The translations under genes and the position numbers were made by a program. This document shows positions 24,596-33,039 of a stretch of DNA of 64,000 nt, one piece after another (positions within the stretch are counted from its first letter, which is position 1; each line of letters begins with the position of its first letter). The notes under the pieces are model-generated. The model saw only the letters and a list, made by a program, of their open reading frames with translations, ran no database searches and was not told where the DNA came from. This stretch comes from Chitinophaga caeni (GTDB lineage: Bacteria > Bacteroidota > Bacteroidia > Chitinophagales > Chitinophagaceae), in assembly GCF_002557795.1 (NCBI RefSeq), contig NZ_CP023777.1, positions 4,721,001 through 4,785,000 of the forward strand. The letters run 5' to 3'.

Positions 24596-25918
24596 TTATA
24601 ACATTTCCAGAATTTTTTCATTCTCGATGATAATCATACCTTGCCGATCACCCGTGATGCCCTCTTGCAATTGATAGGTATAACGGGGAACGGTTCCTTC
24701 CATCACGGTAGGCATAAATTTATATTGCACGGTAGTTTCCTGCTGCTGCAAGGCAGATCCAACCTCGATGATATGGGTGGAGATTATATAAAAACATGCA
24801 CGGAATGCCGCGAATGCAGCTGTTACAGCCAGGGTTGCATCGTAAGCGTCTTTAACATTCGTCCCTTTAAACAGTTCATCGAAAATGATAAATAATTTCT
24901 TTCCTGATGCGACCGCTTCTGCAACTTGCTTTACGCGCAATACTTCTGCATAAAAGTGGCTATAGCCTTTTTGAAGATCATCCGGTACATTTACAGAGGA
25001 GAATATACCATCCAAGACTGAAAATCGTAATTTATTGGCTGCGACAGGAAATCCCATATGGGCCAGGTAAACCATGATCCCTGTAGATTTCATCAAGGTA
25101 GACTTTCCCGCCATATTCGCACCTGTGAGGAACATTACATTACTATTGCCTTGGAAGGAGATCGTATTTCCTATTGCTTTATCCAAGCCGGGATGCCTTA
25201 CATTCGCAGCTTCCATCAGATTTAGTTCGGCTGGTAATGCAATCGCATAGTCAAAGTTTCTATCGCGGGCAACTTTCCCAACAGTTATCAATACTTCTAA
25301 CTCGTAAGTAAGCAGTATTAGCTGCCGCAAGTTTCCCTGCAAAGATTGTAATATCAAGTATTTCCATTTCGCACTTTGCCACCAGGATAAGCTACTGGCC
25401 GGCTGCACCAATAAACCTTGCAACCTTTCATCTGCAAACAACTGTTTAGCACAACTGTACCACGCTTCCCAAGGCGTATTCAAAACCATGCCAACGGATT
25501 CCAAATCTCCCAGCAGCCTTTGGCATTGCCCCAGGAAAGCGATCGTAGCATGTAATCCTTCAACATCCTTATCAAATAATTCATCTTTTACGGCAAAATG
25601 CAGCACCTTCCGTTTCAATTGTGTCCAGGCCAGAACGGGCATGGACAAATCCCCGCCTTCATCTAGGAAAGCTTCAAAAGGGGCAATGAGCGACAAATCC
25701 AAATTGAGCTCGGTAGGATGTTCGGTAAAATAACGGAAGGCATTACTCCTCGTATTTATTTCCCCGGCATTCGTCAAAGGTTGCTGAAACATTTGATCCA
25801 ACAACTTTTCTGCTCCCTTGGTTTGCACCTTGTTAAAGATGTTGAATACCGAGGCATTGTCATATTTACCCAGCATTTGCAAATCTTCCAAAGTTTGTTT
25901 ATCTGCAATAAAACTCAT
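24596..25918 (-). CDS. MutS-like ATPase, second of tandem pair
   Basis: 440 residues from ATG 25918 (MSFIADKQTLEDL), aligned with the start of its upstream paralogue. It keeps the MutS connector/core region (FNIFNKVQTKGAEKLLDQMF) and the ABC-type ATPase: Walker A TGANMAGKST, the FSSVNVPDDLQKGYSHFYAEV signature region, Walker B LFIIFDELFKGTN and the D-loop/H-loop ISTHI. It lacks the N-terminal mismatch-binding domain and its Phe-x-Glu motif, so classical mismatch repair is unlikely. It resembles the short MutS-related proteins of Bacteroidota. It follows the paralogue by 10 bp in one operon with an ABC transporter. Confidence 0.88.
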   Translation of the reverse strand: MSFIADKQTLEDLQMLGKYDNASVFNIFNKVQTKGAEKLLDQMFQQPLTNAGEINTRSNAFRYFTEHPTELNLDLSLIAPFEAFLDEGGDLSMPVLAWTQLKRKVLHFAVKDELFDKDVEGLHATIAFLGQCQRLLGDLESVGMVLNTPWEAWYSCAKQLFADERLQGLLVQPASSLSWWQSAKWKYLILQSLQGNLRQLILLTYELEVLITVGKVARDRNFDYAIALPAELNLMEAANVRHPGLDKAIGNTISFQGNSNVMFLTGANMAGKSTLMKSTGIMVYLAHMGFPVAANKLRFSVLDGIFSSVNVPDDLQKGYSHFYAEVLRVKQVAEAVASGKKLFIIFDELFKGTNVKDAYDATLAVTAAFAAFRACFYIISTHIIEVGSALQQQETTVQYKFMPTVMEGTVPRYTYQLQEGITGDRQGMIIIENEKILEML

Positions 25919-25928
25919 ATAACACTCC

Positions 25929-27263
25929 TTATTGTTTTGCTTTCCGTAACATATCAATGATCCCCTCGTTTTCTATGATAATCATCCCGTGCCGATCTGC
26001 GGTAATTCCTTTTGTTAACTTGTGCGTATAAACGGGCTTAGTTCCATCGAGATGCGTGGGTAAATATAAAAACTGGATATTTTTACAAGCTTCCTTCAAT
26101 ACTTCCCCGGCTTCCATGATGTGTGTAGAAACGATGAACATGCAGTTATTCCTGCGGGCAACGCCTTTCGTAATAGCAATCGTAGCCTCGTATGCATCTT
26201 TTACATTCGTTCCCCTGAACAGTTCATCAAATATTACGAACAGGTACTTATCCCGGCTTAATTCCTGGGCTACCTGTTTTACTCGCAACACTTCTGCATA
26301 GAAATGACTGGCGCCCTGGCGTAAATTATCTGGCAGGTTAATCGTAGTAAATATCCCGTCCCTCACGGAAAACTCCATTTTGGAAGCAGCTACCGGGAAT
26401 CCCATATGTGCCAGGTACATGGCAACGCCCAATGATTTCATGAAGGTAGATTTCCCGGCCATGTTAGCGCCTGTCAGGAAAATAATATTACCACCGGGGG
26501 ATATTTCGAGCGTATTTACAACAGGGTCGGTAAGCGCCGGATGATAAAAATCTTCCAAGATAACCAATTGCTCTTCCTTAGCTTTAGCTTCCGGAAACAC
26601 GTAATTCCGCTCCTTGGCAACTTTGGCAACTGAAGCATATACATCGATCCAATAAATAGCCTCTAGTAACTTCAACATCTCCTCCCGGTGGCGGAATCTT
26701 AATAACTGGTCATACTTCGCCAAAGTAGCATACGGCAGCTTAGCCTTCAGCGATTCCTGCTGTAGCGGCATCAGGGCATCCGCTTCCAGGATGGCTGCAA
26801 TTTTACGAAGTTGTTGCTTGAAATGCTCTTGCTTTACCTGCTGCAACATTTTTTTTACGAAAGCATGGCTGGCTTGTAATAACCTGAGCAGATGCAAGAT
26901 ACCCTTCTCGGTATTCTTAAATTCCGTATCGGAAGCGATTAATTGATTAAACTTCCTGGCAAGCGTTTGATCTTCCGCATTTAAGCGCGTACGGCTATCT
27001 GTTTGTTGCAGGTATTGATCGGCCGCATCAAACCAGGCGCTTTCGAAAGGGAAAGCAATATCGCCTTCCGCGAAAAATCGGATCGTCGAGCTGCGGTTAT
27101 TGATCTCTTCAACATCGGAAAGCGGGGAACGGAACATCTGCTCCAACAACAAGGCCCCACCCCGGGTAAAGGTGCGGTTGAAGATACTGTAAATACCTTC
27201 AGCCCCAGCTTTACCAAAGATGTTCAGATCGTTGAGCGTTTGTTTATCAGTCATCAAACTCAT
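25929..27263 (-). CDS. MutS-like ATPase, first of tandem pair
   Basis: 444 residues. The domain plan is that of the gene downstream: core helices (YSIFNRTFTRGGALLLEQMF), then the ATPase with Walker A TGANMAGKST, FTTINLPDNLRQGASHFYAEV, Walker B LFVIFDELFRGTN and VSTHIM, ending ITADRHGMIIIENEGI. No mismatch-recognition domain I is present. The two paralogues share the same fold but have diverged widely, suggesting an old duplication and a possible heterodimer, as MutS ATPases work in pairs. It starts 6 bp after the permease/Gldg gene, so it is co-transcribed with it. Confidence 0.88.
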   Translation of the reverse strand: MSLMTDKQTLNDLNIFGKAGAEGIYSIFNRTFTRGGALLLEQMFRSPLSDVEEINNRSSTIRFFAEGDIAFPFESAWFDAADQYLQQTDSRTRLNAEDQTLARKFNQLIASDTEFKNTEKGILHLLRLLQASHAFVKKMLQQVKQEHFKQQLRKIAAILEADALMPLQQESLKAKLPYATLAKYDQLLRFRHREEMLKLLEAIYWIDVYASVAKVAKERNYVFPEAKAKEEQLVILEDFYHPALTDPVVNTLEISPGGNIIFLTGANMAGKSTFMKSLGVAMYLAHMGFPVAASKMEFSVRDGIFTTINLPDNLRQGASHFYAEVLRVKQVAQELSRDKYLFVIFDELFRGTNVKDAYEATIAITKGVARRNNCMFIVSTHIMEAGEVLKEACKNIQFLYLPTHLDGTKPVYTHKLTKGITADRHGMIIIENEGIIDMLRKAKQ

Positions 27264-27269
27264 CGCGAA

Positions 27270-29576
27270 CTATTTTCTTTTCCTACGGATCAATAAAATG
27301 GAACTAATTAATAACAACAATCCCGGCCATATCCACAATAAGGAAATTCTCAGGATCTTAGCACCGGACTTGGTCAGCGTCGTGTTATCATCAGACGGTT
27401 TCGGGCGGCTAACATCAACCGGGACCGTGCCGTAGGATAACCAGTGAAAAGTACCCGGCACCAAGGTGAAGTTGCCCGCCCCATAAATCCTGATCGGCGG
27501 GTTCATACCACCATTGCTGATACAATCCGCATCACCGATGATGACGATGCGCTGTTCTTTCTTACCTACTTGCCTTGTTAATCCCATCACGGTTACAAAG
27601 CTATCAACACGTTCCCCTGTTGCGGGATCCAAGGAAGCGGAATCATTCACGAAATCGATCGTTTGCAATTCGTTCCAGGTTTTCATCGTATCCGTTCTCA
27701 TGATCGGTATAGCGGCGTAGCCCCTGTCGTTAGAAGAATCCATCACCAGGGCGGCAGCTTTTACCATTCCTACGTACTGATGGCGTTGATTCATCATTTC
27801 ATAGATTTCAGCGGTTTTGTAAGATTCCTGGGTAGGCCTGCAAATCACCGCGTTGCCGGCAATATCTTGCTTGGGTTGCACCAGTTGACCGGGAACGGTT
27901 TTCACACCGAACTTGGCGATAAATTGGTTCATTACCTCGGAACCCGGTTTTAATGTGATTAACAGGTTACCGCCTTTCGCAACATAATCATCTACTTTTT
28001 TCATTACATCGTCTGAAGGCATTTCTTTCATATCAGCCACCACGATAATATCCACTGAATCGGGAATTTGCCGGTTGCCGGAAAGATCCAGGTTCATGAC
28101 ATCGCAACCCTGGTTTGTCAGGGCATAACGGAATGTTTTCACCGATGAGAACAAGGTATAATCCATGATCCTGTCGCCTTCAATTTTCCTTTCACCTTGT
28201 CCTTGTAAAAATGCGATCTTAGGCAGCTTCATGACCATACGCTTAAATACCGCCGTGACTTCAGCTTCATTGGGAAACTTCATCATATCATCGTATATAC
28301 GCAAGAAAGCTTTCTGGCCATTTTCACGTTCCACCAAACGTACGAACGTATTCCCTTCACCAGATAAATCAATCTGCTTTTTTATTTCACTGGGCGGCAT
28401 GAATAAGTCGAGATCGATATCCCGCATTTCTGCAAGTTCCTTTGCCTGTTCGGCTAAAGTCTTGTTTGGGAAACGGCGTTCTAACCAAGGGTTATTGCTC
28501 GGTTTATCATAGTAGTATACATATTTCAACTTGGTTTCCGGTTTGAAACGGATGTATTGTTTCAATCGTTCTTTATCAACATTTACCTGCGAAGGAATAC
28601 CATTGTAGTACTCGCGATCCAGCAAGTTTACATAAGTAGTAATCGTTAAACCGCCATCCAGTTTTTTCATGATTTCCTGGCTGTTGGGCGTCAAGGTATT
28701 CCTTTTGGTTTCAGTAGTATCGTAGTACGCCATGACCATCGGCCTCGAAGTGATGTAACCCAGCATCATAGCCGCTACAAAAACCACGGCATAACGCATC
28801 CATACCATCGAGAAAGAAGCATGCGTACGGTTGGATTGTAACTTCAATACGCTTAACGTAAGGAACAAGGCGATCACTATTAAGAAATACAGCACATCTT
28901 CCGAATTGATTAAACCCAGCACCATCTCGTTACAACGGCCCGATATCGATAACCAATAAGTAATGTCCCTGATAAATTCTACATCTTGCCAAACTTGATT
29001 CATATAACTTAACGCGGCCAATAATACCAAGGTACCCAATGCTGCAACCACCTGGTAAGATGTTAAGCAGGACATGAATAAACCGATGGCAGAATAGGCG
29101 CACATTAATAAAAACAGTGCTAACAAACCAGATAATACGGAGGGCATATCGAAATGATCGATATTAATCATGCCGATAATAGCGAAGATCATCAATACCC
29201 CGATCAAGGTAAGGCTGTAAAATACCATCGACAGGAACTTCCCCATGATGATTTGACCCGAAGTAACGGGAGAAGAATATAATAACTTGATAGAGCCGCT
29301 GCTAAATTCACGGCTTATCAATCCCATTGTCAACAATGGAATATACAGGTACAGGTATTGTTGTAATACAGTAAAAACGCCCCGGTTTCCAGCAAATAAC
29401 CCGGCAGTCATAAAACCGCCGCCGAAGCCGGTTTGCTGTGCGCGTACCATCTCCTGAAAAAGATCCATGAAGGTCATACCGGTTTGAAAAGCAAACACGA
29501 CCAGGATCAACCAAGCGATGGGTGAATAAAACATCGTGAATATTTCCGCCTTGGCGATCTTAAGAATTTGTCTCAT
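27270..29576 (-). CDS. ABC transporter permease fused to Gldg-family domain (GldF-GldG fusion)
   Basis: 768 residues. The N-terminal 240 residues have six hydrophobic segments of an ABC-2 permease (SPIAWLILVVFAFQTGMTF, FSSGSIKLLYSSPVTSGQII, ALGTLVLLAALSYMNQ). After another membrane helix (YAVVFVAAMMLGYI), the periplasmic Gldg (ABC_transp_aux) domain follows: TITTYVNLLDREYYNGIP, KIAFLQGQGERKI, VDIIVVADMKEMP and YVAKGGNLLITLKPGSE. A C-terminal membrane helix with RRKRK tail closes it. In gliding Flavobacteria GldF and GldG are separate proteins. Here they are one chain. It pairs with the ATPase at 29601 (24 bp apart). The substrate is unknown. Confidence 0.9.
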   Translation of the reverse strand: MRQILKIAKAEIFTMFYSPIAWLILVVFAFQTGMTFMDLFQEMVRAQQTGFGGGFMTAGLFAGNRGVFTVLQQYLYLYIPLLTMGLISREFSSGSIKLLYSSPVTSGQIIMGKFLSMVFYSLTLIGVLMIFAIIGMINIDHFDMPSVLSGLLALFLLMCAYSAIGLFMSCLTSYQVVAALGTLVLLAALSYMNQVWQDVEFIRDITYWLSISGRCNEMVLGLINSEDVLYFLIVIALFLTLSVLKLQSNRTHASFSMVWMRYAVVFVAAMMLGYITSRPMVMAYYDTTETKRNTLTPNSQEIMKKLDGGLTITTYVNLLDREYYNGIPSQVNVDKERLKQYIRFKPETKLKYVYYYDKPSNNPWLERRFPNKTLAEQAKELAEMRDIDLDLFMPPSEIKKQIDLSGEGNTFVRLVERENGQKAFLRIYDDMMKFPNEAEVTAVFKRMVMKLPKIAFLQGQGERKIEGDRIMDYTLFSSVKTFRYALTNQGCDVMNLDLSGNRQIPDSVDIIVVADMKEMPSDDVMKKVDDYVAKGGNLLITLKPGSEVMNQFIAKFGVKTVPGQLVQPKQDIAGNAVICRPTQESYKTAEIYEMMNQRHQYVGMVKAAALVMDSSNDRGYAAIPIMRTDTMKTWNELQTIDFVNDSASLDPATGERVDSFVTVMGLTRQVGKKEQRIVIIGDADCISNGGMNPPIRIYGAGNFTLVPGTFHWLSYGTVPVDVSRPKPSDDNTTLTKSGAKILRISLLWIWPGLLLLISSILLIRRKRK

Positions 29577-29600
29577 TGATATTGATTTTATCAGTATGGT

Positions 29601-30527
29601 TTATTTCGATTTTTTCGAGAGGCGTGCGAACACGGCATCCAGGTTGCTTTTTTCAATCATTAACTCCATCAGTCCCCATCCTTGCTGCACACTCATAACG
29701 GCAAGTCGCTGCGCGGTATATTTATCCCCGTCATATCCCATCCTGAACTTGTAAGGCGACAGTTGTTCGACTGAGCGGATGCCTTCTATTTCTTTCAACC
29801 TTTCTTCTACCGGTGGCGTATCGAGGGAAATAACGAGCGTATTGGGTTCGATATAGTTATCAAACATTTCCATGGTTCCTGAGAATACCAATTGTCCTTC
29901 CTCGATCATCTTAATTTCCTGGCAAGTAGCCTGCACTTCTGTAAGGATGTGGGTAGAAAGCAATACGGACCGTTCTTTTGAAATATCCTTGATCAAGTGC
30001 CTAACTTCTACGATCTGGTTAGGATCCAGCCCGTTGGTCGGTTCATCCAGTACTACGAACTTAGGGTTGTGAACGATGGCTTGCGCGATGCCCACTCTTT
30101 GCTGGTAACCACCTGAAAGGTTGCGCAACAACCTTTCCCTGAAGTGCGCGACACCGCATCTTTCGGAAGCTTCTACCACGGCAGATTTAATCTTTGCCTT
30201 TTCCACCATCCGCAATTCAGCGCAATAAGTAAGGTATTCTTCGACGGTAAAATCAAGGTGCAAAGGCAATTTCTGGGGCATGAAACCGATATTTTTCTTA
30301 GCTTCTACCGGGTTATCCTTCAGGTTGATCCCGTTGATGTACACGTCACCTTTTGTTTGCTTGAGTACACCGCAGATAATATTCATCGTGGTTGACTTCC
30401 CGGCGCCGTTGGAGCCCAATAACCCTACCACACCTTGGCTGCGGATTTCGAAATTGATATCGCGCACTGCCCACTGGGAAGTATACTTGTGCGATAAATT
30501 TTCAACTTTTACAATGGCGTTTTCCAT
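29601..30527 (-). CDS. ABC transporter ATP-binding protein (GldA-like)
   Basis: 308 residues. Walker A LLGSNGAGKST, Q-loop GFMPQKLPLHLDF, signature LSGGYQQRVGIAQA, Walker B FVVLDEPTNGLDP and H-loop LLSTHIL are all intact. The C-terminal extension of about 90 residues (FDNYIEPNTLVISLD on) is typical for DrrA/GldA-type ATPases. It is the first gene of a probable four-gene operon with the permease/Gldg fusion and two MutS-like ATPases. Confidence 0.92.
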   Translation of the reverse strand: MENAIVKVENLSHKYTSQWAVRDINFEIRSQGVVGLLGSNGAGKSTTMNIICGVLKQTKGDVYINGINLKDNPVEAKKNIGFMPQKLPLHLDFTVEEYLTYCAELRMVEKAKIKSAVVEASERCGVAHFRERLLRNLSGGYQQRVGIAQAIVHNPKFVVLDEPTNGLDPNQIVEVRHLIKDISKERSVLLSTHILTEVQATCQEIKMIEEGQLVFSGTMEMFDNYIEPNTLVISLDTPPVEERLKEIEGIRSVEQLSPYKFRMGYDGDKYTAQRLAVMSVQQGWGLMELMIEKSNLDAVFARLSKKSK

Positions 30528-30609
30528 TTATTTGATATTGTTATGAAAATAAAATCCCGGTACAAGCCAGGGACTTGCAAAATGAATAGGTTTACAGGTA
30601 ATGTTCGGG

Positions 30610-30649
30610 AAAACTGTCCCCCCGGAATACCACCGGGAGGAAACAGTTT
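30610..30649 (-). terminator. Terminator of SusCD locus 2
   Basis: Two-part stem: AAAACTGT/ACAGTTT outside and CCCCCCGG/CCGGGAGG inside, 8 bp after the stop codon of the peptidase-like lipoprotein on the minus strand. It separates this locus from the ABC operon. Confidence 0.75.
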
Positions 30650-30657
30650 AATAGGAA

Positions 30658-31581
30658 TTAGAATGTAGCGTTGGCAATCGCTCTAACATCTATATTGTAA
30701 TGTTCCCGGTAAAATCTCACCAAGAAATCAAATTTCTCCTTGATCAACGGATACGTAAGATAAGGCGCCATTTCTTCATCGGTTCTTTGCAAGATATGCA
30801 GCATGAAAGAGCTGATATCACTATCCTTGGCGCGGGCCCAGGAGTAAGTACCATAATACCATTCGGATACACCGTACGTATAACTGCCCGGCAAAAAGCC
30901 CATACTCCTGAAAGCGGCCTGGTTGGCCGGGTTAGATGCATTTACAGGGGGCGTAGGCGCAGGCGCGTTATAATCGGAGAACAGGAAAAAAGAATCTGGC
31001 ACTTCGATCAAACCATTATCTTGGTAGTATTTCCAAATAGCATTGATGTAAGCATTTTTCTTCGTTCTTTTTTCCGCGGGAGTCATAGTTCTTAAAGAAG
31101 CGTTCATCCCCGCGAATGCAAATGATTTACCCGTGATCTTGATGTCGGAATACAAGTATTCATAACCAGGAGGATAACCCGGTCCACGGAACTGTCGAAT
31201 GGTATCAGCCAAGAAAACACGGTAAGGTAACCAGTTACTTTTCTTGTTCTCCTCCGGTATGAATTTCAACCAACAATCGTCTAAAAACTGCAACATGTCT
31301 CCAACGTACTGGGTATCGCCCAACACGGCAGTATCAATCTTGGAATTCCCTGTGCTGGTATACAGGGCCCAAACAAAATCTTTCTGCGTGAAGTTGTATA
31401 AGAAATACGTTCCATACTGATCATACAACTCCTGTATCTTAGCATTATCTTCATCGGAAGCATCGCCTTGAGGCAAGGTGTAATCCGGCTCGATGCTTTC
31501 CGGCGGCCCGATGGCAACATCTTTCTTACATGCTGCGAACAACAAGCAAGTCAACGCGGTAATGATGATATTATATTTCAT
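30658..31581 (-). CDS. Peptidase_Mx1-like lipoprotein with lost zinc site
   Basis: 307 residues with lipobox FAAC. The overall pattern (KIQELYDQYGTYFLYNFTQKDF, FLDDCWLKFIPEE, LPYRVFLADTI, YPLIKEKFDFLVRFYREHY) matches the putative zinc-binding metallopeptidase lipoproteins that accompany SusC/SusD. In active members a HExxH stands where this protein reads SFMLHILQRTDEEM. The first His and the Glu are gone and only the second His remains. It therefore probably binds rather than cleaves. It lies 25 bp after SusD in the sigma/FecR/SusC/SusD locus. Family assignment is by pattern memory, moderately sure. Confidence 0.7.
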   Translation of the reverse strand: MKYNIIITALTCLLFAACKKDVAIGPPESIEPDYTLPQGDASDEDNAKIQELYDQYGTYFLYNFTQKDFVWALYTSTGNSKIDTAVLGDTQYVGDMLQFLDDCWLKFIPEENKKSNWLPYRVFLADTIRQFRGPGYPPGYEYLYSDIKITGKSFAFAGMNASLRTMTPAEKRTKKNAYINAIWKYYQDNGLIEVPDSFFLFSDYNAPAPTPPVNASNPANQAAFRSMGFLPGSYTYGVSEWYYGTYSWARAKDSDISSFMLHILQRTDEEMAPYLTYPLIKEKFDFLVRFYREHYNIDVRAIANATF

Positions 31582-31606
31582 TTTCTATAATCATTTTGTT
31601 CGTGAA

Positions 31607-33028
31607 TTATTCACCGATCCTCTCGGGGATATTTGCCGAAGGATTTTGTTCCAACTCGGTATTCCTTAAGATCAGGCTATTGGGAAAAGGTAATACATAC
31701 ATCGGGTCCTTAGCCTTGAGTACATAATGCAAAACGGCTTCACCCAATTGATGTTGATACCTGTGCGAAATAGAGGGCATCCCGTACCTGCGTAAGTCAA
31801 ACCAACGGAAACCTTCGTAACAGAATTCTTTCCTGCGTTCGTCTCTCACGGCTTGCAACAAGGTATTTTTTTCAGAGATGCTTTCATTCGAATAACCAAC
31901 GATCCTGTGCGAACGCAATTGGTTCAGGTCCGCCATCGCCTTTTCCAATTCATCTACCTGCACATATGCTTCGGCACGGTTCAACAATGCTTCCGAGCTG
32001 CGGATACCCTGGGATAGCTCATCACTTTGGGTATATTTAGTTACCAATGGCGTAAAAGTTTGAGGAAGGATGCTGAACCCGTAATTTAATCTTACGTCTT
32101 GCGGATCGAAAGTTCCCCTGAAATCAGCCGAAGGAATATAGGTGCTTTGGTTGGCTTGCGGGTTTCCGCCGAACATCCATTCAACTTCCGGGTTCGTGTA
32201 GGTAATCCAGTACCCGGTAGTATAACCGGTCATATCCGTAATTACACCTCCCTGTTGGAATACTTTATCCGCTTCTTTAATACAATCTTCCCAGCGTTCC
32301 ATATACAGATAAACCCTTGATAATAAAATATGGATCGCAGGTTGATTGATATGGTAATCCCTGCGGGCAATCGGAAGCGGATCCATTAAATCGGCCGCCA
32401 AATTCAAATCCCTAACGATTACATCATATACTTCTTTAACCGTATTCCTTTTCATAGGCAAGTTATCGATGCCCGAATTTAATTTTAAAGGAACGCCGGG
32501 GGCTGTGGGATCGCTGTTATACGGCATACCGTAAAGGTTCACCAAGCGGAAATAATAGAAAGATCGCATCGCCAGGGCTTCCGCCTTTACCCTATTTTTT
32601 TCATCTTCTGTACCGATAGAACTATTGATATTGTCCAATACCGCGTTACAGCCCATAATCTTTTCATAAAAAGCATAATAAGCAGTGCTGGCAGGATCTT
32701 CTCCGGTAATATTGCCAAGGCCGTCAACATCGGCCAGCCTCGGTTGCCAAGTATAATACAGGAAATTTCTAACCGCGTCATCACTACCAACGATAGAAGC
32801 ATTACCATCGGCATACTCCAGGAATAAATCCACATCATCATCCATAAAGTACAGGAAGGATGTCGGTTCTGTTTGGCCAAGATAACCGGAACCCATCAAT
32901 AATTCACGGTAATCGATCGCGGTTTTAGGGATGACCTCGCTTTGAGATTGCTCTTCCAGGAACTTGGAACAACTGCTCATCGTAAGGCAACCTAGTATCG
33001 CGAATATGTTTAAGAATCTATATTTCAT
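31607..33028 (-). CDS. SusD/RagB-family surface lipoprotein (locus 2)
   Basis: 473 residues, lipoprotein signal with lipobox MSSC. SusD features are MRSFYYFRLVNLYGMPYN, HILLSRVYLYMERWEDC, LLNRAEAYVQVDELEKAM and EFCYEGFRWFDLRRYGMP. The binding partner is the SusC encoded 11 bp upstream. The next gene encodes a peptidase-like lipoprotein, so the substrate may be a peptide or glycopeptide. Confidence 0.95.
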   Translation of the reverse strand: MKYRFLNIFAILGCLTMSSCSKFLEEQSQSEVIPKTAIDYRELLMGSGYLGQTEPTSFLYFMDDDVDLFLEYADGNASIVGSDDAVRNFLYYTWQPRLADVDGLGNITGEDPASTAYYAFYEKIMGCNAVLDNINSSIGTEDEKNRVKAEALAMRSFYYFRLVNLYGMPYNSDPTAPGVPLKLNSGIDNLPMKRNTVKEVYDVIVRDLNLAADLMDPLPIARRDYHINQPAIHILLSRVYLYMERWEDCIKEADKVFQQGGVITDMTGYTTGYWITYTNPEVEWMFGGNPQANQSTYIPSADFRGTFDPQDVRLNYGFSILPQTFTPLVTKYTQSDELSQGIRSSEALLNRAEAYVQVDELEKAMADLNQLRSHRIVGYSNESISEKNTLLQAVRDERRKEFCYEGFRWFDLRRYGMPSISHRYQHQLGEAVLHYVLKAKDPMYVLPFPNSLILRNTELEQNPSANIPERIGE

Positions 33029-33039
33029 GAATATCCAGA

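Noticed and set aside
24596..27263. Canonical MutS mismatch-repair genes
   Set aside because: Both proteins are about 440 residues and lack the mismatch-binding domain, so mutS is not an appropriate name.
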